Positions 48,201 to 60,187 of a DNA stretch of 64,000 nt are shown piece by piece; the first letter of the stretch is position 1, and each line of letters starts with the position of its first letter. The notes under the pieces are model-generated. The model was not told where the DNA came from. It did not search any database and saw only the letters and a program-made list of their open reading frames with translations. Both the position numbers and the translations under genes were made by a program. Source of the DNA: Rhabditoides inermis (lineage: Eukaryota > Nematoda > Chromadorea > Rhabditida > Rhabditidae); contig CAWZYM010000103.1 in assembly GCA_963966185.1 (NCBI GenBank), forward strand, positions 284,501-348,500, written 5' to 3'.

Positions 48201-49254
48201 TTAAGTTAATTATGTTGTGTTCAGCTGCTGCCCACTGTGAGTGCTTCTCGTTTCGGGATGGCGCCTGTATACTACGACGCGCGCAGTGGTGCAGTACAAA
48301 ATGATCGGACAGATACCCCACTTTGTCGAGGAAAAGGCAGCGCAGGTGTCGATGGCTAGAAGCGCAAAGATGAATTGGAGGTGAGTGGGAAACAACTTGA
48401 ATGAAGGCGAGAATGAGGAGAACGAGGAGATGAAGGAGGAAGAGAGTGCTCCGCTTCAAAAGGAAAACAGCTATTGTAATTTGAGACTATTGATTGTTGT
48501 TTTGAATATGTGATTTAGATACTCGAATGGCCGAGGAATTGGGAGGATGCGAGGATGAAGAGAAGATGACAGAGGCAGTCAAGAAGGACAGCGAACAGCA
48601 GATGGAGAAACACAAGGGTGGGCATACAAATACATTGTTGTCTCTCTTTATATCATATGTATTCGCTTTACAGACAATTCTGCTGACTATGCAGAATTCT
48701 CGGATGACGAGGAGGAAGTGAGAGAGGAACCGGAGCAGAAGATGACACCATTGACGGAGGAAGGGAAGGAGGAGGACGAGAAGAAAGAGGACGAGAAGGA
48801 GAACGTAGAGACCAACAAGGTCGAGGAGAAGGGACAGGCGGCAAGTGAGGAGAGTGCAGCGGTGGATGGAGAAATGCCACCTACCAAGGAGAAGCTAGAC
48901 GAGAAGAAGGACCAAGTGAAGGAGAAGAAAGAGCAGCTACACTCGGTTGATGATGGGGAAGACGGGTTGGAGTATTCGAGTGACGATGAGGACTATCTGA
49001 CCGATTCCGAGGAGGAGTGCGAAGATGAGGAGAAGGAGGAGGAAGCGCCAGTCAGGCAGGGAGAGCCTGCCAAGAAGAGGTGATATTGAATGTACTTTCC
49101 TCTTTCATTTCACGCTTGCAGGTTCTGTGGCTTTGTGTGTTCGGACGTGGATCCACTGGATCTTCTGAGTGAGACGGAACTCGCCATGTACGAGCAGATG
49201 CCTCCGAAATGGCAACAGACGTTTCTGGATCGAGCCAAGACAAAGCTCGCGTGA
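45283..49254 (+). CDS. Myb/SANT-like domain protein with acidic tail
   Basis: Exons 45283-45324 (MRPRSQDDREQFVK), 45430-45514 (LIDKHSGVLFGDDVEARNSE, W.KLYEEA) and 48094-48179 (RHLSAVAEKCRSAWEHTKKA) join in phase and give a three-helix pattern with spaced Trp residues like Myb/SANT or MADF DNA-binding domains. The third exon lies beyond a 2.6-kb intron filled with a LINE and rDNA fragments. Then about 48301-48379 (YKMIGQIPHFVEEKAAQ), and an acidic tail: 48528-48618 (MAEELGGCEDEEK), 48674-49080 (SDDEEEV..., SSDDEDYLTDSEEE) and 49122-49254 (FCGFVCSDVDPLDLLSE, ending RAKTKLA, TGA). The junction before MAEELGG is not in phase by my reading, so the tail could be a separate gene starting there. I infer a chromatin or transcription factor. 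Confidence 0.5.
45827..45919 (+). rRNA. 18S rRNA 5'-end fragment (pseudogene)
   Basis: TTGATTGATCCTGTCAGCGG then TCATATGCTCATTTCAAAGA and TTAAGCCACGCATGTC match the universally conserved start of 18S rRNA, through GTGAAACTGCGAACGGC. It stops after about 93 nt. The upstream 95 bp, shared with the minus copy, would be external transcribed spacer. Fragment only. Confidence 0.85.
46207..46325 (-). repeat. tRNA-derived SINE-like element
   Basis: Minus-strand tRNA-like head with A-box ATGGCGAAGTGGTAACGC and B-box GGGTTCGACCTT, followed by a TTTTGTCAAATTGAAAAC tail shared with 13535-13612. Acceptor-stem pairing is imperfect, so not a functional tRNA. Confidence 0.5.
46407..47249 (-). mobile_element. 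Non-LTR retrotransposon RT and C-terminal region, frameshifted
   Basis: Minus strand: RT block TGARQGSVCGPLLFNYVIDD, then LDYADDIALL (the YADD catalytic motif), then in other frames MLYGSGTWALNKL and GHVLRREDHRIVKQ, the usual end of LINE ORF2 proteins. Frames change near 46.9 and 46.75 kb, so the copy is dead. It is truncated upstream of the RT palm. Family likely RTE/CR1-like. Confidence 0.8.
47250..47831. other. Intron interior without recognised feature
   Basis: Low-complexity AT-rich sequence between the LINE and the inverted rDNA fragment. Confidence 0.3.
47832..47924 (-). rRNA. 18S rRNA 5'-end fragment, inverted copy (pseudogene)
   Basis: Reverse complement of the fragment at 45827-45919 with about 8% differences. 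The shared block extends through the presumed spacer to about 48018. The two fragments form inverted arms of about 188 bp around 1.9 kb. Confidence 0.85.
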
Positions 49255-49630
49255 ACTATCACTGGCCCGAGCAGGCATGCGCTGAAACTGGAAGGGAGAC
49301 TCGTCCAGGTATGATGGTCTACAGGTCAAGTGGGGGAAGTACTATGTTGAGGCTTGATATGAGATGAGTGAGTACCGAGTGGCCATGGCCAAGCTGACTG
49401 TGAAGAGACTGCATCTCACCAAGCTGATCCTACAACATCAAGAGCGGACGCGACTCGGACTCGGACCCATATAAGTCTACGGTCAGTCTCCTCTCTTCAT
49501 ACTCTACTCTTTCGCTGTCCTGTCCTCTCTCTTTCTCTTTCTCTCTCTCAACCCGGCGATTGTATCGACCTCCGACCTACTCGTGAGACGTTTTCCCTCT
49601 ATCCTTATTTATTTTCATAGATTATTGTAG

Positions 49631-50002
49631 CCTCGTCTTTCTGTCCGAGTCGCGTGGTTAAAGTCTCATCTGACGGCATTTCGCTCGTCAACCCTAACCA
49701 CAATCCTCTCGACTCAGTATCCGATCAAACCATTCATTCCCATTACAACGTATATCGTGAGTGTATTGATTATCGATTGATTGATTGATTGTTCATTCAG
49801 GGATGGATACGGTAGAGCAGCCGGGAGCGGGAGACGCTGTCTTCCCATACATGCACCACTACCCTCTGGCCAACTCGGAAACAAGCGAGGTAACCGATTT
49901 TCGATTGATTGATTGTTTGATCGATCGATTTAGGAGCTACGAGTGGCAGGATCCAAGTGGAGCGAGGCGAGTGGAGCGGCAGATGAAGCGGACTGCATCT
50001 AA
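49631..50002 (+). CDS. Gene I: C-terminal part of a hypothetical protein
   Basis: Three exons join in phase: 49631-49756 (VVKVSSDGISLVNPNHNPLD), 49801-49889 (MDTVEQPGAGDAVFPYMHHY) and 49934-50002 (ELRVAGSKWSEASGAADEAD, stop TAA). Upstream, 49380-49480 has a charged helical stretch (AMAKLTVKRLHLTKLIL) that may belong to it, but no frame joins cleanly. No domain recognised. Introns contain ATTGATTGATTG runs. Confidence 0.45.
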
Positions 50003-50264
50003 CTGTGAACAGCCGCACTCACCCACTCAACAACCTGTGCCATTGATCACACCTGTATGTTATTATTACGTTTTCTGACATGATATTGTTTTCTATTACT
50101 TTATGCGTTTCACGTTATTGTTACGTCGTTTTGTGAGTGTTGTTTGTTGCGATGTTGCCGATAAATTGATGTCGATAAAAACCTTTAAAAAATTTTAATT
50201 CTCAAGTTTATGAAAGAATTCCATCATTCTTTTCGTTTCTTTTCGGCGGTTTGTCGAAAGTCGA

Positions 50265-50684
50265 GTGGATTTCTTGCTCTCGCTCGCCGACCGTCGCCAT
50301 GGGCGGGGCTTGAGGGGCGGGGCGTACCTGCTTGTTAAGGGGAGAGAGTGTATCAGCGACGTAGCTCGTCGAAAGAGGTCTAGACGGCTACGGCGGACCC
50401 GCTGGAGTGCGATCTGCGGGCGGACAACTTGTGGAGGAAACGAGGCGGTGTGTGAGCATGCTATGCTGTACAATGTGCTGTTTCAGTCGCAGTTCTCGCT
50501 GCTCCCTCTGGAACTTGGCTGCAAGCAGCTCTTCCAGGAGTGGATGTTGCTCCCCTCCGACACCCGCAAACCGAAGTTCAACGATTGCGACGGCAAGTGC
50601 AAGCGCCTGTCGTCAAGATCGGACATTGCGCTGAACAGTCGGACAACGCGGTGCAACGACAAATCATATTCCTACTTCGCATAA
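50265..50684 (+). CDS. Gene E copy 2, 139-residue Cys-containing protein
   Basis: Open frame MDFLLSLADRRHGRGLRGG to SYSYFA, stop TAA. It is the inverted duplicate of 29357-29776; the shared block spans about 50190-50690. A GC-rich GGGCGGGGC element precedes both copies inside the frame. No known domain. Confidence 0.5.
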   Translation: MDFLLSLADRRHGRGLRGGAYLLVKGRECISDVARRKRSRRLRRTRWSAICGRTTCGGNEAVCEHAMLYNVLFQSQFSLLPLELGCKQLFQEWMLLPSDTRKPKFNDCDGKCKRLSSRSDIALNSRTTRCNDKSYSYFA

Positions 50685-50724
50685 CGTCTCAAATAATGTC
50701 AAAACTTTCTTTTCATTCCGATAT

Positions 50725-51030
50725 AGCCATCTCGCCGCATATTTTCCAGACATCATTCCAGACGAAAGAGAGAGGGAGAGAGGGAGAGAGGGGAAAGAGA
50801 GAGAGAGGGGGGAAGAGAGAGGGAGAGAGGGAGAGCTAGAGAGAGGGAGAGGGAGAGGGAGAGGGAGAGGGAGAGGGAGAGGGAGAGGGAGAGGGAGAGG
50901 GAGAGGGAGAGGGAGAGGGAGAGAGAGAGAGAAAGAGAGACTGTACCTCCATCTCGAGTAGCAGACCGATAAAGGGCCCCCCGGTTCACGGTACGGCAGC
51001 CATCTCGCCGCATATTTTCCAGACATCATT
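50725..51030. repeat. Purine minisatellite bracketed by 33-bp direct repeats
   Basis: AGCCATCTCGCCGCATATTT... occurs at 50725-50757 and again at 50998-51030. Between them is (GGGAGA)n-type sequence of about 170 bp and a short unique stretch. No gene. Confidence 0.85.
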
Positions 51031-51053
51031 TCATCGCATTTAGCCGCGCTATC

Positions 51054-51115
51054 CCGCTATCGGCCCGCGCAAGACCATTCGACTGCGCGAATGGTCTTGC
51101 GCGGGCCGATAGCGG
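51054..51115. repeat. Perfect 28-bp inverted repeat (hairpin 1)
   Basis: Arms 51054-51081 and 51088-51115 (CCGCTATCGGCCCGCGCAAG... and its complement) are perfect, with a 6-nt loop. GC-rich. Confidence 0.9.
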
Positions 51116-51274
51116 TCTGATTTTAGGGAAATGAAAGTGATTTACAATTCTAATGAAGTATAGTTCTTCACCTTCCAGAGCTAATAACTCTTTCCGGAGT
51201 TGATGAGTTTTTCCAATTTTTGGATATGTGGTGTGAATCCACAGTTCCAATAGAAGTCTAGATTTCGATTTTTG

Positions 51275-51330
51275 AATTTCGATCTAGTTTTCTTGTTATC
51301 AATCGATAACAAGAAAACTAGATCGAAATT
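51275..51330. repeat. Perfect 26-bp inverted repeat (hairpin 2)
   Basis: Arms 51275-51300 and 51305-51330 (AATTTCGATCTAGTTTTCTT... and its complement), loop of 4 nt. AT-rich, unrelated in sequence to hairpin 1. Confidence 0.9.
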
Positions 51331-51368
51331 AGTGAAGCTGCATCTTCCATTCGGCGCAAAAATCTGTA

Positions 51369-51596
51369 CTATTTCAGAGAATCGTTCACTGTTCGATCAA
51401 ATTCGATATATTTGTCTCTTAGAAGCTGAAAAAGGGCGTTTATCGATAATTGTGATACTTTTTGTACCATGAGCCTTTCCAAAACATTCGATATGTGTTC
51501 AATTGACATTTTTTGAATCGATTCACGCGTTGTGGATAGTTGGTCAAAAATACCTAAAACATGTTCATTCACGAGTTCGGAGTTTATACACATCAT
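51369..51596 (-). CDS. Possible protein fragment between hairpin and gene J
   Basis: Minus-strand frame with a coiled-coil look: FDQLSTTRESIQKMSIEHIS, NVLERLMVQKVSQLSI. The next frame beyond hairpin 2 (51250-51130, KTHQLRKELLALEGEELYF) may continue it. Base composition is more AT-rich than the neighbours. Not recognised. Confidence 0.25.
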   Translation of the reverse strand: MMCINSELVNEHVLGIFDQLSTTRESIQKMSIEHISNVLERLMVQKVSQLSINALFQLLRDKYIEFDRTVNDSLK

Positions 51597-51676
51597 ATTA
51601 TGCTTGCAATTAGATTTTTTATGAACTTCGACGGACTTCGATTACCAAAGACACCTCAAATCGGATCTAAGTATAC

Positions 51677-53138
51677 CTATCCTCTGTCAAATTGAATCAT
51701 AATTATTTTTTCAGTGCGGTGAACTGGGATGGCGACCAGGGGCTGAATGGCACTGGCTGTAGAAGAGAGAGGGGGGAGAGAGAGGGAAAGGGAGAGGAAG
51801 AGAGAGAGAGAGGGGGGGGGAGGGAGAAAGGAAACGTGGAGAGGTGGAAAAGAGATGTGCTCCCACCAGCAGCACTGGAGAGCCACCCAGAAGACGCGGA
51901 AGAACTTGAGTCTCTGAGTGGCCGCCTCGGGACACTCCTCTCCCCACACTCTCTGGTGTTTCTCGCAGAAAGCGTGCAGCGCACGCATGATCAGCTCCGG
52001 TCGCAACTCAGCCATGTTCACCAGTCGCACCTCGACGAAACGATTCCTGCATACCACACACGCCCACTCACCTCGGCAATGTCGACCGACACAAGGCGTA
52101 CATACAGTAGGAGCACCCTCGACACGACCGACTCGATGCCGCCCATGTACTTGTCCGTCAGAGCCTCGCCAATCTACACATTGTAAAGGTAAAGGTAAAG
52201 GTATCTCTCCGATTCAAGTAATTCACTCTGCGGAGGGGTTCGAACAAGGACTATGGCACTACACCATAGCCCAACGATTTTCCAACGACTGTATCTGGCC
52301 TTTTTTCGCAATAATGCGGGGAGGGAGGAAGGAAGGGCGGGAGGGAGAGAGAAAGAGAGGGAGAGAAAGAGAGAAGAAAATAAAAAGAGAAAAAAACTGC
52401 TGTTTGCGGCGCATGACACGGATGCGATGTAGCACTCTCTGGATGAGGAAGTGACGGTCGAGACGTAGCTTCTGGTCAAGTCCGACTGCGACAATAACAC
52501 GCCTCTGCTTGGCAGACACATTGCCCAGATGCCGAGTCACCTCCACAACACTCTCGTCTGGATCGGAGAGACCAGAGTCCTGAAAGGCTCTTCATCTCTA
52601 TCCCTACACCCTCCCTTTCTCCACTCCTCCCTCCCCCCTCTCTCTCCTCCCTCCCTCCCCCCCCCTCCCCCCCTCTCTCTCTCTCTCTCTGCGTACGATC
52701 AGTCGGTCGTCCAGCGTGTCGTTGTGTGAGTCCGAGTCGACATCTGGCCCGTCGTCCGCGTCGATCGTCCACCGCTCGAATCCCGACGCCAATCGCTCCA
52801 GCCTCGTAGGAGTGAAAACCGTGTTCCTGGCTCTGACAGCAGATTATGTTTTCTTCCACCGCTATATTCTCTGTCTCTCTGTCTCTCTGTCTCTCTCTTT
52901 ATGTCTTTCTCTCTCTCTTCGTAATTCCTTCTTCTCATTCATTCCTTCTCCTTTTTAAACGTACTCGAGCCAGATGACGACCTGCTGGCGTACTTCTGCC
53001 GATGTACCCATCGTTTCTTTCAAGAACATCAACTTGGACATGTAGGTGAGCCTGTGTTCCTTCTCTGTCTCTCGCTTCCATCGCTGAAACAATTGCTTGT
53101 TGGTCCTCTTACTTCCACATGTTTCACTCTTTCGTCCC

Positions 53139-53183
<45 letters not shown>

Positions 53184-53248
53184 AAATGCTGGCAGCAATA
53201 TCTGCTTTTGCATCTCCATGTTCAGCCAGCACATGTCTCTCGATCTTA
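51677..53248 (-). CDS. Gene J: hypothetical helical protein, 5' truncated
   Basis: Minus-strand exons 53248-53182 (ERHVLAEHGDAKADIAAS), 53083-52965 (LTYMSKLMFLKETMG), 52826-52697 (NTVFTPTRLERLASGFERW) and 52579-52404 (VTRHLGNVSAKQRRVIVAVG) join in phase; then 52174-52077 (IGEALTDKYMGGIESVV) and 52033-51890 (MAELRPELIMRALHAFCEKH) and a last exon ending QFDRG, stop at 51677. Some later junctions are uncertain. Almost every intron contains (CT)n in the sense strand. A tRNA-like insertion with AAAGGT repeats lies in the intron at 52190-52400. The 5' end is cut exactly where the 1.68-kb repeat begins, so the N-terminus is missing. No domain recognised. Confidence 0.5.
52190..52310 (-). repeat. tRNA-like insertion with AAAGGT tail in gene J intron
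   Basis: Minus-strand GGGCTATGGTGTAGTGCCAT (A-box-like) and TTGTTCGAACCCC (B-box-like) followed by repeated TACCTTT. SINE-like; weak support. Confidence 0.35.
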
Positions 53249-54931
<1,683 letters not shown>

Positions 54932-55007
54932 CAAGCTGTAACTAACTATATATCCTGCAAAATCGCATCGACGGCAAGTGTGAGTGGCGTCGAGTAGAGT
55001 AGGAGAA

Positions 55008-58000
55008 ATGAAAACAGAACGAGAGATGAGTGACGTCACGTGTACTGGCCGATTTAAGACACTCCGTCGGTTGGCGGTAGTGAGGCGACGGGAGACGTCA
55101 TACGCTGACTACGCTACGATCTGCGAGTATTTGAGTGACGAGCGAGTGGGCGCGGATGTGAGTTGGAAGAGAGAAGGCGAGAGAGTGAGCGTATTGCAGG
55201 TGGCTGGGCTTCTCCAAGAGTGGGAGACGGCGCCAGACGGCCGACTGGCTGCCGCGCCGTTCGCCCGACTCACTACGCACCTCGTCGTGTCTCTCATGCT
55301 CGCCAACGCACAGAGGTCGTCGGTGAGTGAGCGATACAGAGGAGGGAGGGTGGGGAATCATACTATCGACGTACAGTCCGTGTACCTTCTACGGCGGTGC
55401 TCTCTGGACAAGGTGGATGAGACGTACGCCAGCGAAGACGTATTTCTTCTTCCCGCACCGCACAATAAGACGCGCAACCGAAACCTCTGGATCGGATGCG
55501 ACCGCGCCACGCTCTCTCTCCTCCAGGTATGCGAGGCTCACTCTTTTTCCTTCATCTCCTTTCAGAGGTACCGTCACCTGCACTCTCGTCTATTCCCTAG
55601 CAGCAACTTGCTCTTTACTTCGCATACCGGCAGACTCTTTAACAAATGCAACGAGGCGGTGGGTGAGAAAGAGAGAGAGAGAGAGAGAGAGAGATGTACT
55701 TGTGTGTGTTCAGGCCAGCCGGACCTATGTCACCGACATGAAGCTGGGGCCGCTGCCTATGCCGTCTCTGCACTGGCTCCGCACCGCCGGCGCCGACACG
55801 TTCGCTGGTCCGCTGGTGCGAGCGGACCCCGAGGACCTGCCGCCCGCGCTGCTGCCGGCGCAAGCGGGCATGGACCACTCGCACTCCACTCACACGCGGG
55901 TGGGTGGAGGGATGAGAGAGCGGGAGGGGAACGAGACGTGTTGCAGGCGTACGTGAGCGACACCCGAGTGCTGCACAGACTGCAGCTGCTGTATCTGAGG
56001 AAGGTCAGAGAGCGCGGCACGGTCACGATTGCGGAGATGGCCAACAACCTCCGACCCCACATCGCACTCGTCCCTTCCGATGCGCACCGAGATCTCCAAA
56101 GAGCCATCGGTAAGTCTATCATCCACCCTCTCTCTTTTCCGTATACGCTCTCTTCTATCTCCCACAGTCCGACCATGAATGCATCGCTAGTTGCTCGTTG
56201 ATTGTATTATTTAGACGACTCGACCGTGGATGAGCCAGAGATGGATGGGGAGGAGGAGCAGTGGATGGAGGAGGAGGATCTCGGAGACAAGGAGCGGGAG
56301 ACGGAGAAGTTCGTGGTGAAGGAGGAGGCGGAGCAGCCCATGCCGGAAGAGGAGAGGGAGCAGTCTGGAGTGGAGGAGGAGAGGGAGCAGGAGGAGGAGG
56401 AGAAGGAGAAGGAGGGGAAGCAGACTGAGTATCAGGATGAGGACGAGGAGAAGGCCATCGCCATCGAGAAGGAAGAGGTTAGTTTGGAGATTATTCTGTT
56501 TTGAATAAAATTGTTTCCCGTTTAGGTGGATCCCTGTGTGGACAGGGCGCCGACCGGAAAGCGCGCCCATGATTCGCCTCGTGTTCAAGGCACCAGGAAG
56601 GTGGGTATACGTTGTTCTTGTAGCATGTTGATTTGTGTTTCAGTCGCGTCGTTCTGTCGCTCCTCTCACACCTCTCCAATTGAACGACACTCCACAGGTG
56701 AAGCAGTGTTTCTACTCCACAACAAAATGATAACCATTTCTCACCTCAACTAACTGCAAAAACTACCTGAAACGTACTAGTATCACAAATACATAACACC
56801 GTCAACAATCGAGTCAAAGAAGAATGAAATGTGCGGACGTGAGATGTGAGTGTTGCTGTTTTTAGAGTTGCTATTTTCAGACGCCGCGGTCAACGCGCCG
56901 GAATGCCGAGAAGGTGGAGAAGGAGCAGAAGGTGATGCAGTACGATGGAAGGATCGAGCGCTGGCTAGGCCTACAACTCGATGAGGTGTGTGGAAATGGG
57001 GAATAGAGGAGACGAGTGATGTGCTGATCTGAGGAATGGGCGTTTGCTTACAGAAGCAAGTGGACTGGCCGCGGGTCGACAGCGTCAGCAGCGCGCCGAC
57101 CAAGGACAAGAAGGTGGCTCTGGAGCAGCTGCTGTGCGGGGTTCTCGGAGAAGGACTCGTTGCGTACATCAACCCCGACCAGCGGCCGCGCACCTTCGCC
57201 CCTCTGATCGGCAGAGGAGTGAGCGGCACGAGAGACCTGGAGTGAGTGGAGTGGAGTGAGTGGAGTGGAGTGAGTGGAGTGAGTGGAGTGGAGTGAGTGG
57301 AGTGAGTGGAGTGGATGAGTGGAGTGGAGTGAGTGGAGTGGAGTGAGTGGAGTGGAGTGAGTGGAGTGAGTGGAGTGAGTGGAGTGGAGTGAGTGGAGTG
57401 GAGTGAGTGGAGTGAGTGGAGTGAGTGGAGTGGATGAGTGGAGTGGAGTGAGTGGAGTGAGTGGAGTGAGTGGAGTGAGTGGAGTGAGTGGAGTGAGTGG
57501 AGTGGAGTGGAGTGAGTGGAGTGGAGTGAGTGGAGTGAGTGGAGTGAGTGGAGTGAGTGGAGTGGAGTGAGTGGTGTGGAGTGAGTGGAGTGAGTGGAGT
57601 GAGTGGAGTGAGTGGAGTGGAGTGAGTGGAGTGGAATGGGTGGAGTGAGTGGAGTGAGTGGAGTGGAGTGGAGTGAGTGGAGTGAGTGGAGCGAAGAGGT
57701 ATGGTACTGCAGGTCGGGCGTATACCTCTCGGCGTACACTGGCCACAGAGTGGCGACGCGAGACGTGCGTCGTTGGGAGGCGGCCGAGTACCGGGGCGAC
57801 TTCGGCCGGCCCGGCGTCTCCGTCGCTCACGCCGACACGTACAAGATCGAGCACGGCGCACACACCGCGTACGGACACACTGTGGTGGAGAGGGGACAGC
57901 GTGCGTGCGGGAGGGAGGGACAGCCGGTGCACGTGCCAGCTCACTCACAACTCTTGCAGATACGTGGAACGTCGGCCCGTTCTTCAACCACGCGCCCACC

Positions 58001-58997
58001 CCGCACGCCAACATGACACTCTGCGTGGTCGACTGGAGCGTTCTGGGAGGTGCGTCGTGTCTGGTCCGCCCCTCTCACCATGTTCACATCAGGCGCGCTC
58101 GCCAAGCACGGCCACGCGTTGCTGTTCCGGACGACGCGCGCGATTCGCGCCGGCGACGAGTTGGTGTGGGACTACGGTCGCGGCCACCTCATCGACCACA
58201 GCTTGTGCTGCTGCACTACGTGTCGCGGTGAGTGCAGTGCAGGCTCGCCCCCTCTCTGTATGAATGTATCGCCCGCTCACTCGGCTCTGTGCAGGTCTGT
58301 GTGGCTGTCCGCGGTGCGCCGCCCGGCTGATCCACGGCAAGGGCGAGGCGGGCACCGACGCCGCTCTCGTCTCCGATGCGCTCTCGTGCGCCACCCGACC
58401 CTCCGTCCTCGCCGCCTCGTTCGGGGAAGACGCGATCCGGACTCTTCTCTCAGGTACACTCAGCCCGCTACACTCAAACAACACAGTGCTAGGTGGCGAG
58501 GCGTGGGAGCAGGAGCAGGAGGAGGAGCAGGAGGAGGAGCGGGAGGTGTCGTCGGACGTGGACAGTGTCACCGCAGTGATTGAGGTGAGGAGGGGGAGGG
58601 GGAGAGAAGGAGAGAGACGCATTCAGGCAGTCGAGTCGTGTGTGTCTCGCAGAGTGTATCCGCGCGCGCGAGTCCTGTCCGCGCTCCACACCCTTCTCCT
58701 CGCACGGCATGGCGACAGCTCGGTGAGTGTCACTCGCGTCTGCCACCAACGGCCACGAGCGGTGTTGAGGTGGTGCGAGAGGTGGTGCGTCTCTCTGGCG
58801 GGGCGGCCGGATGGCTGGTGGCTTCGGGGAAGGGAGAGGACGTGAGTGTGGTGAGGAACGAGCGGCCGGGCTACCCGCGTCTGTTCTGCGTCGTCGACCG
58901 GCACGGCACGGACACAGTGTGCGAGGCGTGGGTGGCGAGCCATCGGCCCCACTCGTCGCCGCTCTCTCTCATCGACTGCCCTCTTCGCACCTCCTAG
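55008..58997 (+). CDS. SET-domain protein methyltransferase, complete
   Basis: Seventeen exons (55008-55157, 55200-55322, 55377-55526, 55566-55658, 55714-55899, 55947-56109, 56215-56477, 56526-56600, 56644-56697, 56881-56985, 57054-57241, 57713-57900, 57960-58049, 58093-58227, 58295-58453, 58493-58722, 58770-58997) join in phase into 859 residues. Residues 1-375 are unrecognised; about 376-460 is an acidic Glu-rich stretch with a following basic TPRSTRRNAEKVEK. The SET domain starts GRGVSGTRDLESGVYLSAY (about 506-524), continues with TWNVGPFFNHAPTPHANM (NHS-type motif, Ser replaced by Ala) and RAIRAGDELVWDYG with the catalytic-site Tyr, and is followed by Cys-rich CCCTTCRGLCGCPRC like a post-SET. 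The expected role is lysine methylation with S-adenosylmethionine, on histones or other proteins. A second acidic patch follows. Start chosen as first in-frame ATG; the next is 18 nt downstream. Confidence 0.82.
57242..57712 (+). repeat. Intronic GTGAGTGGA/GTGGA minisatellite (intron 11 of the SET gene)
   Basis: The intron is almost entirely 9-bp GTGAGTGGA and 5-bp GTGGA units, from the donor to about 57690, then GTATGGTACTGCAG. The donor itself (GGA then GTGAGT) is the first unit. Translation frames over the array (repeated SGVSGVE or THSTPLTPL) are artefacts. Confidence 0.92.
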
Positions 58998-59241
58998 ACA
59001 CGGCACGACGGCACCCCCATCCATGCACATCTAACCGCTACCAGCTCTCCCACTCCTTCTATACAAAACTCTCTCTTGTCTACTACTTTTTCCGTCAATC
59101 GAATCGATGTTCCGTATTTCTACTACTCCCTGATGAGAAAAACTTGAGTTCGTAGCTGAGTTTTTTTTACGTTATCCTTATGTTTTTGCATCCTGTTTGT
59201 CCGCCATTTCGTTACGTTGTCTATATGTTTCACTACAACCA

Positions 59242-59247
59242 AATAAA
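59242..59247 (+). promoter_or_regulatory. Polyadenylation signal of the SET gene
   Basis: AATAAA 245 bp after the stop codon, in an AT-rich flank with no other gene. Confidence 0.5.
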
Positions 59248-59449
59248 AGTTTCAATACACTATAGTTACGCATTGTGAGCTCCCTCTTAATCGCGCGTCT
59301 CTCCATGACCAGAGACCACATGGAAGAATAATATGTAGTAGTTCACATACATATGTATTCATTCACAATATAGACATGAGAGAGAATACTTTCCATTGTA
59401 CAGGAGAGTTCTTTCGCTTGTCTCTCCATCAGATGACCCGCGAGAACAT

Positions 59450-59525
59450 GAGTTTGTGGCCTTGCGGCTAGTGATCTCGACCATCACTTGCAGGACGCGG
59501 GTTCGGATCCGTCACCCGCCCAAAC
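59450..59525 (+). repeat. tRNA-like sequence 1
   Basis: GTTTGTGGCCTTGCGGCTAG gives an A-box-like D-arm and GGGTTCGGATCC a B-box-like T-arm, with a poorly paired acceptor stem (GTTTGTG and CCCAAAC). Probably a SINE head or tRNA pseudogene rather than a working tRNA. Confidence 0.45.
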
Positions 59526-60116
59526 TTTTTGCCACATCATAAACACATGGTGTTGATGTTTTCATGATTAAAACCATTCAAACAACATCTTACAACTTGT
59601 TTTGCGGAATACAAAACGTCCCACCTTCCACACAACCCATTTCCCGACTTTTGTAAAAAGGTGACTCTTCCCAAGTTTCACCTCCATATCTCATTTGCAT
59701 ATCTCTTCGCGCGACATTCCGATCGTTCTGCTTTTTTCACACAACACTCGTCATACCTCACAGGCCCCAAATCCAAAATTTTATCCAAATCGGTCCACTC
59801 TGCGCCATATACGGCTTGCGCAAAGTCTCAAAAGGTGAATCCACACAGGTTTCACCTCTGCTGGGAATCACCCCATGACAGGCCATTTTTTGGCCTCTCT
59901 TGAGGCCAGCTTTTGGCCTCTCTCTACAAATGGGCGCGGGTTCGTGCTAGCGCGCCGCATTGTCACGATATTCGCAGGGAATGATGGAAATATGGTTTCG
60001 GATCGGTCAATATGTAAATTACAACTTTACATAACTCTTACTATTACCAGTAACTTGCATGCCGTTGTGAGACACAGCCGCCTCATCTCCATCACAAGAT
60101 GACCTCACACATGGCG

Positions 60117-60187
60117 TTGTGGCCTTGTGGTTAGAGTGTCCGTCGGTTGAATGTAAGGTCAAGGGTTCGATCCCCAGTATGAACTTT
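60117..60187 (+). repeat. tRNA-like sequence 2
   Basis: GTTGTGGCCTTGTGGTTAGA resembles the D-arm of sequence 1, with B-box GGGTTCGATCCCC. Lies 660 bp after sequence 1 with the same orientation and the same leading GTGGCCTTG, so both likely come from one tRNA-derived family. Not a canonical cloverleaf by eye. Confidence 0.45.

Noticed and set aside
54984..56201. Single 405-codon exon at the start of the SET gene
   Set aside because: The continuous frame runs through several clear GTGAGT...CAG introns, including a GA-repeat intron; the spliced frame gives better continuity.
56783..58014. Minus-strand frames of 281-318 codons with Thr-His-Ser repeats
   Set aside because: They read the GTGAGTGGA minisatellite backwards across the SET gene intron.
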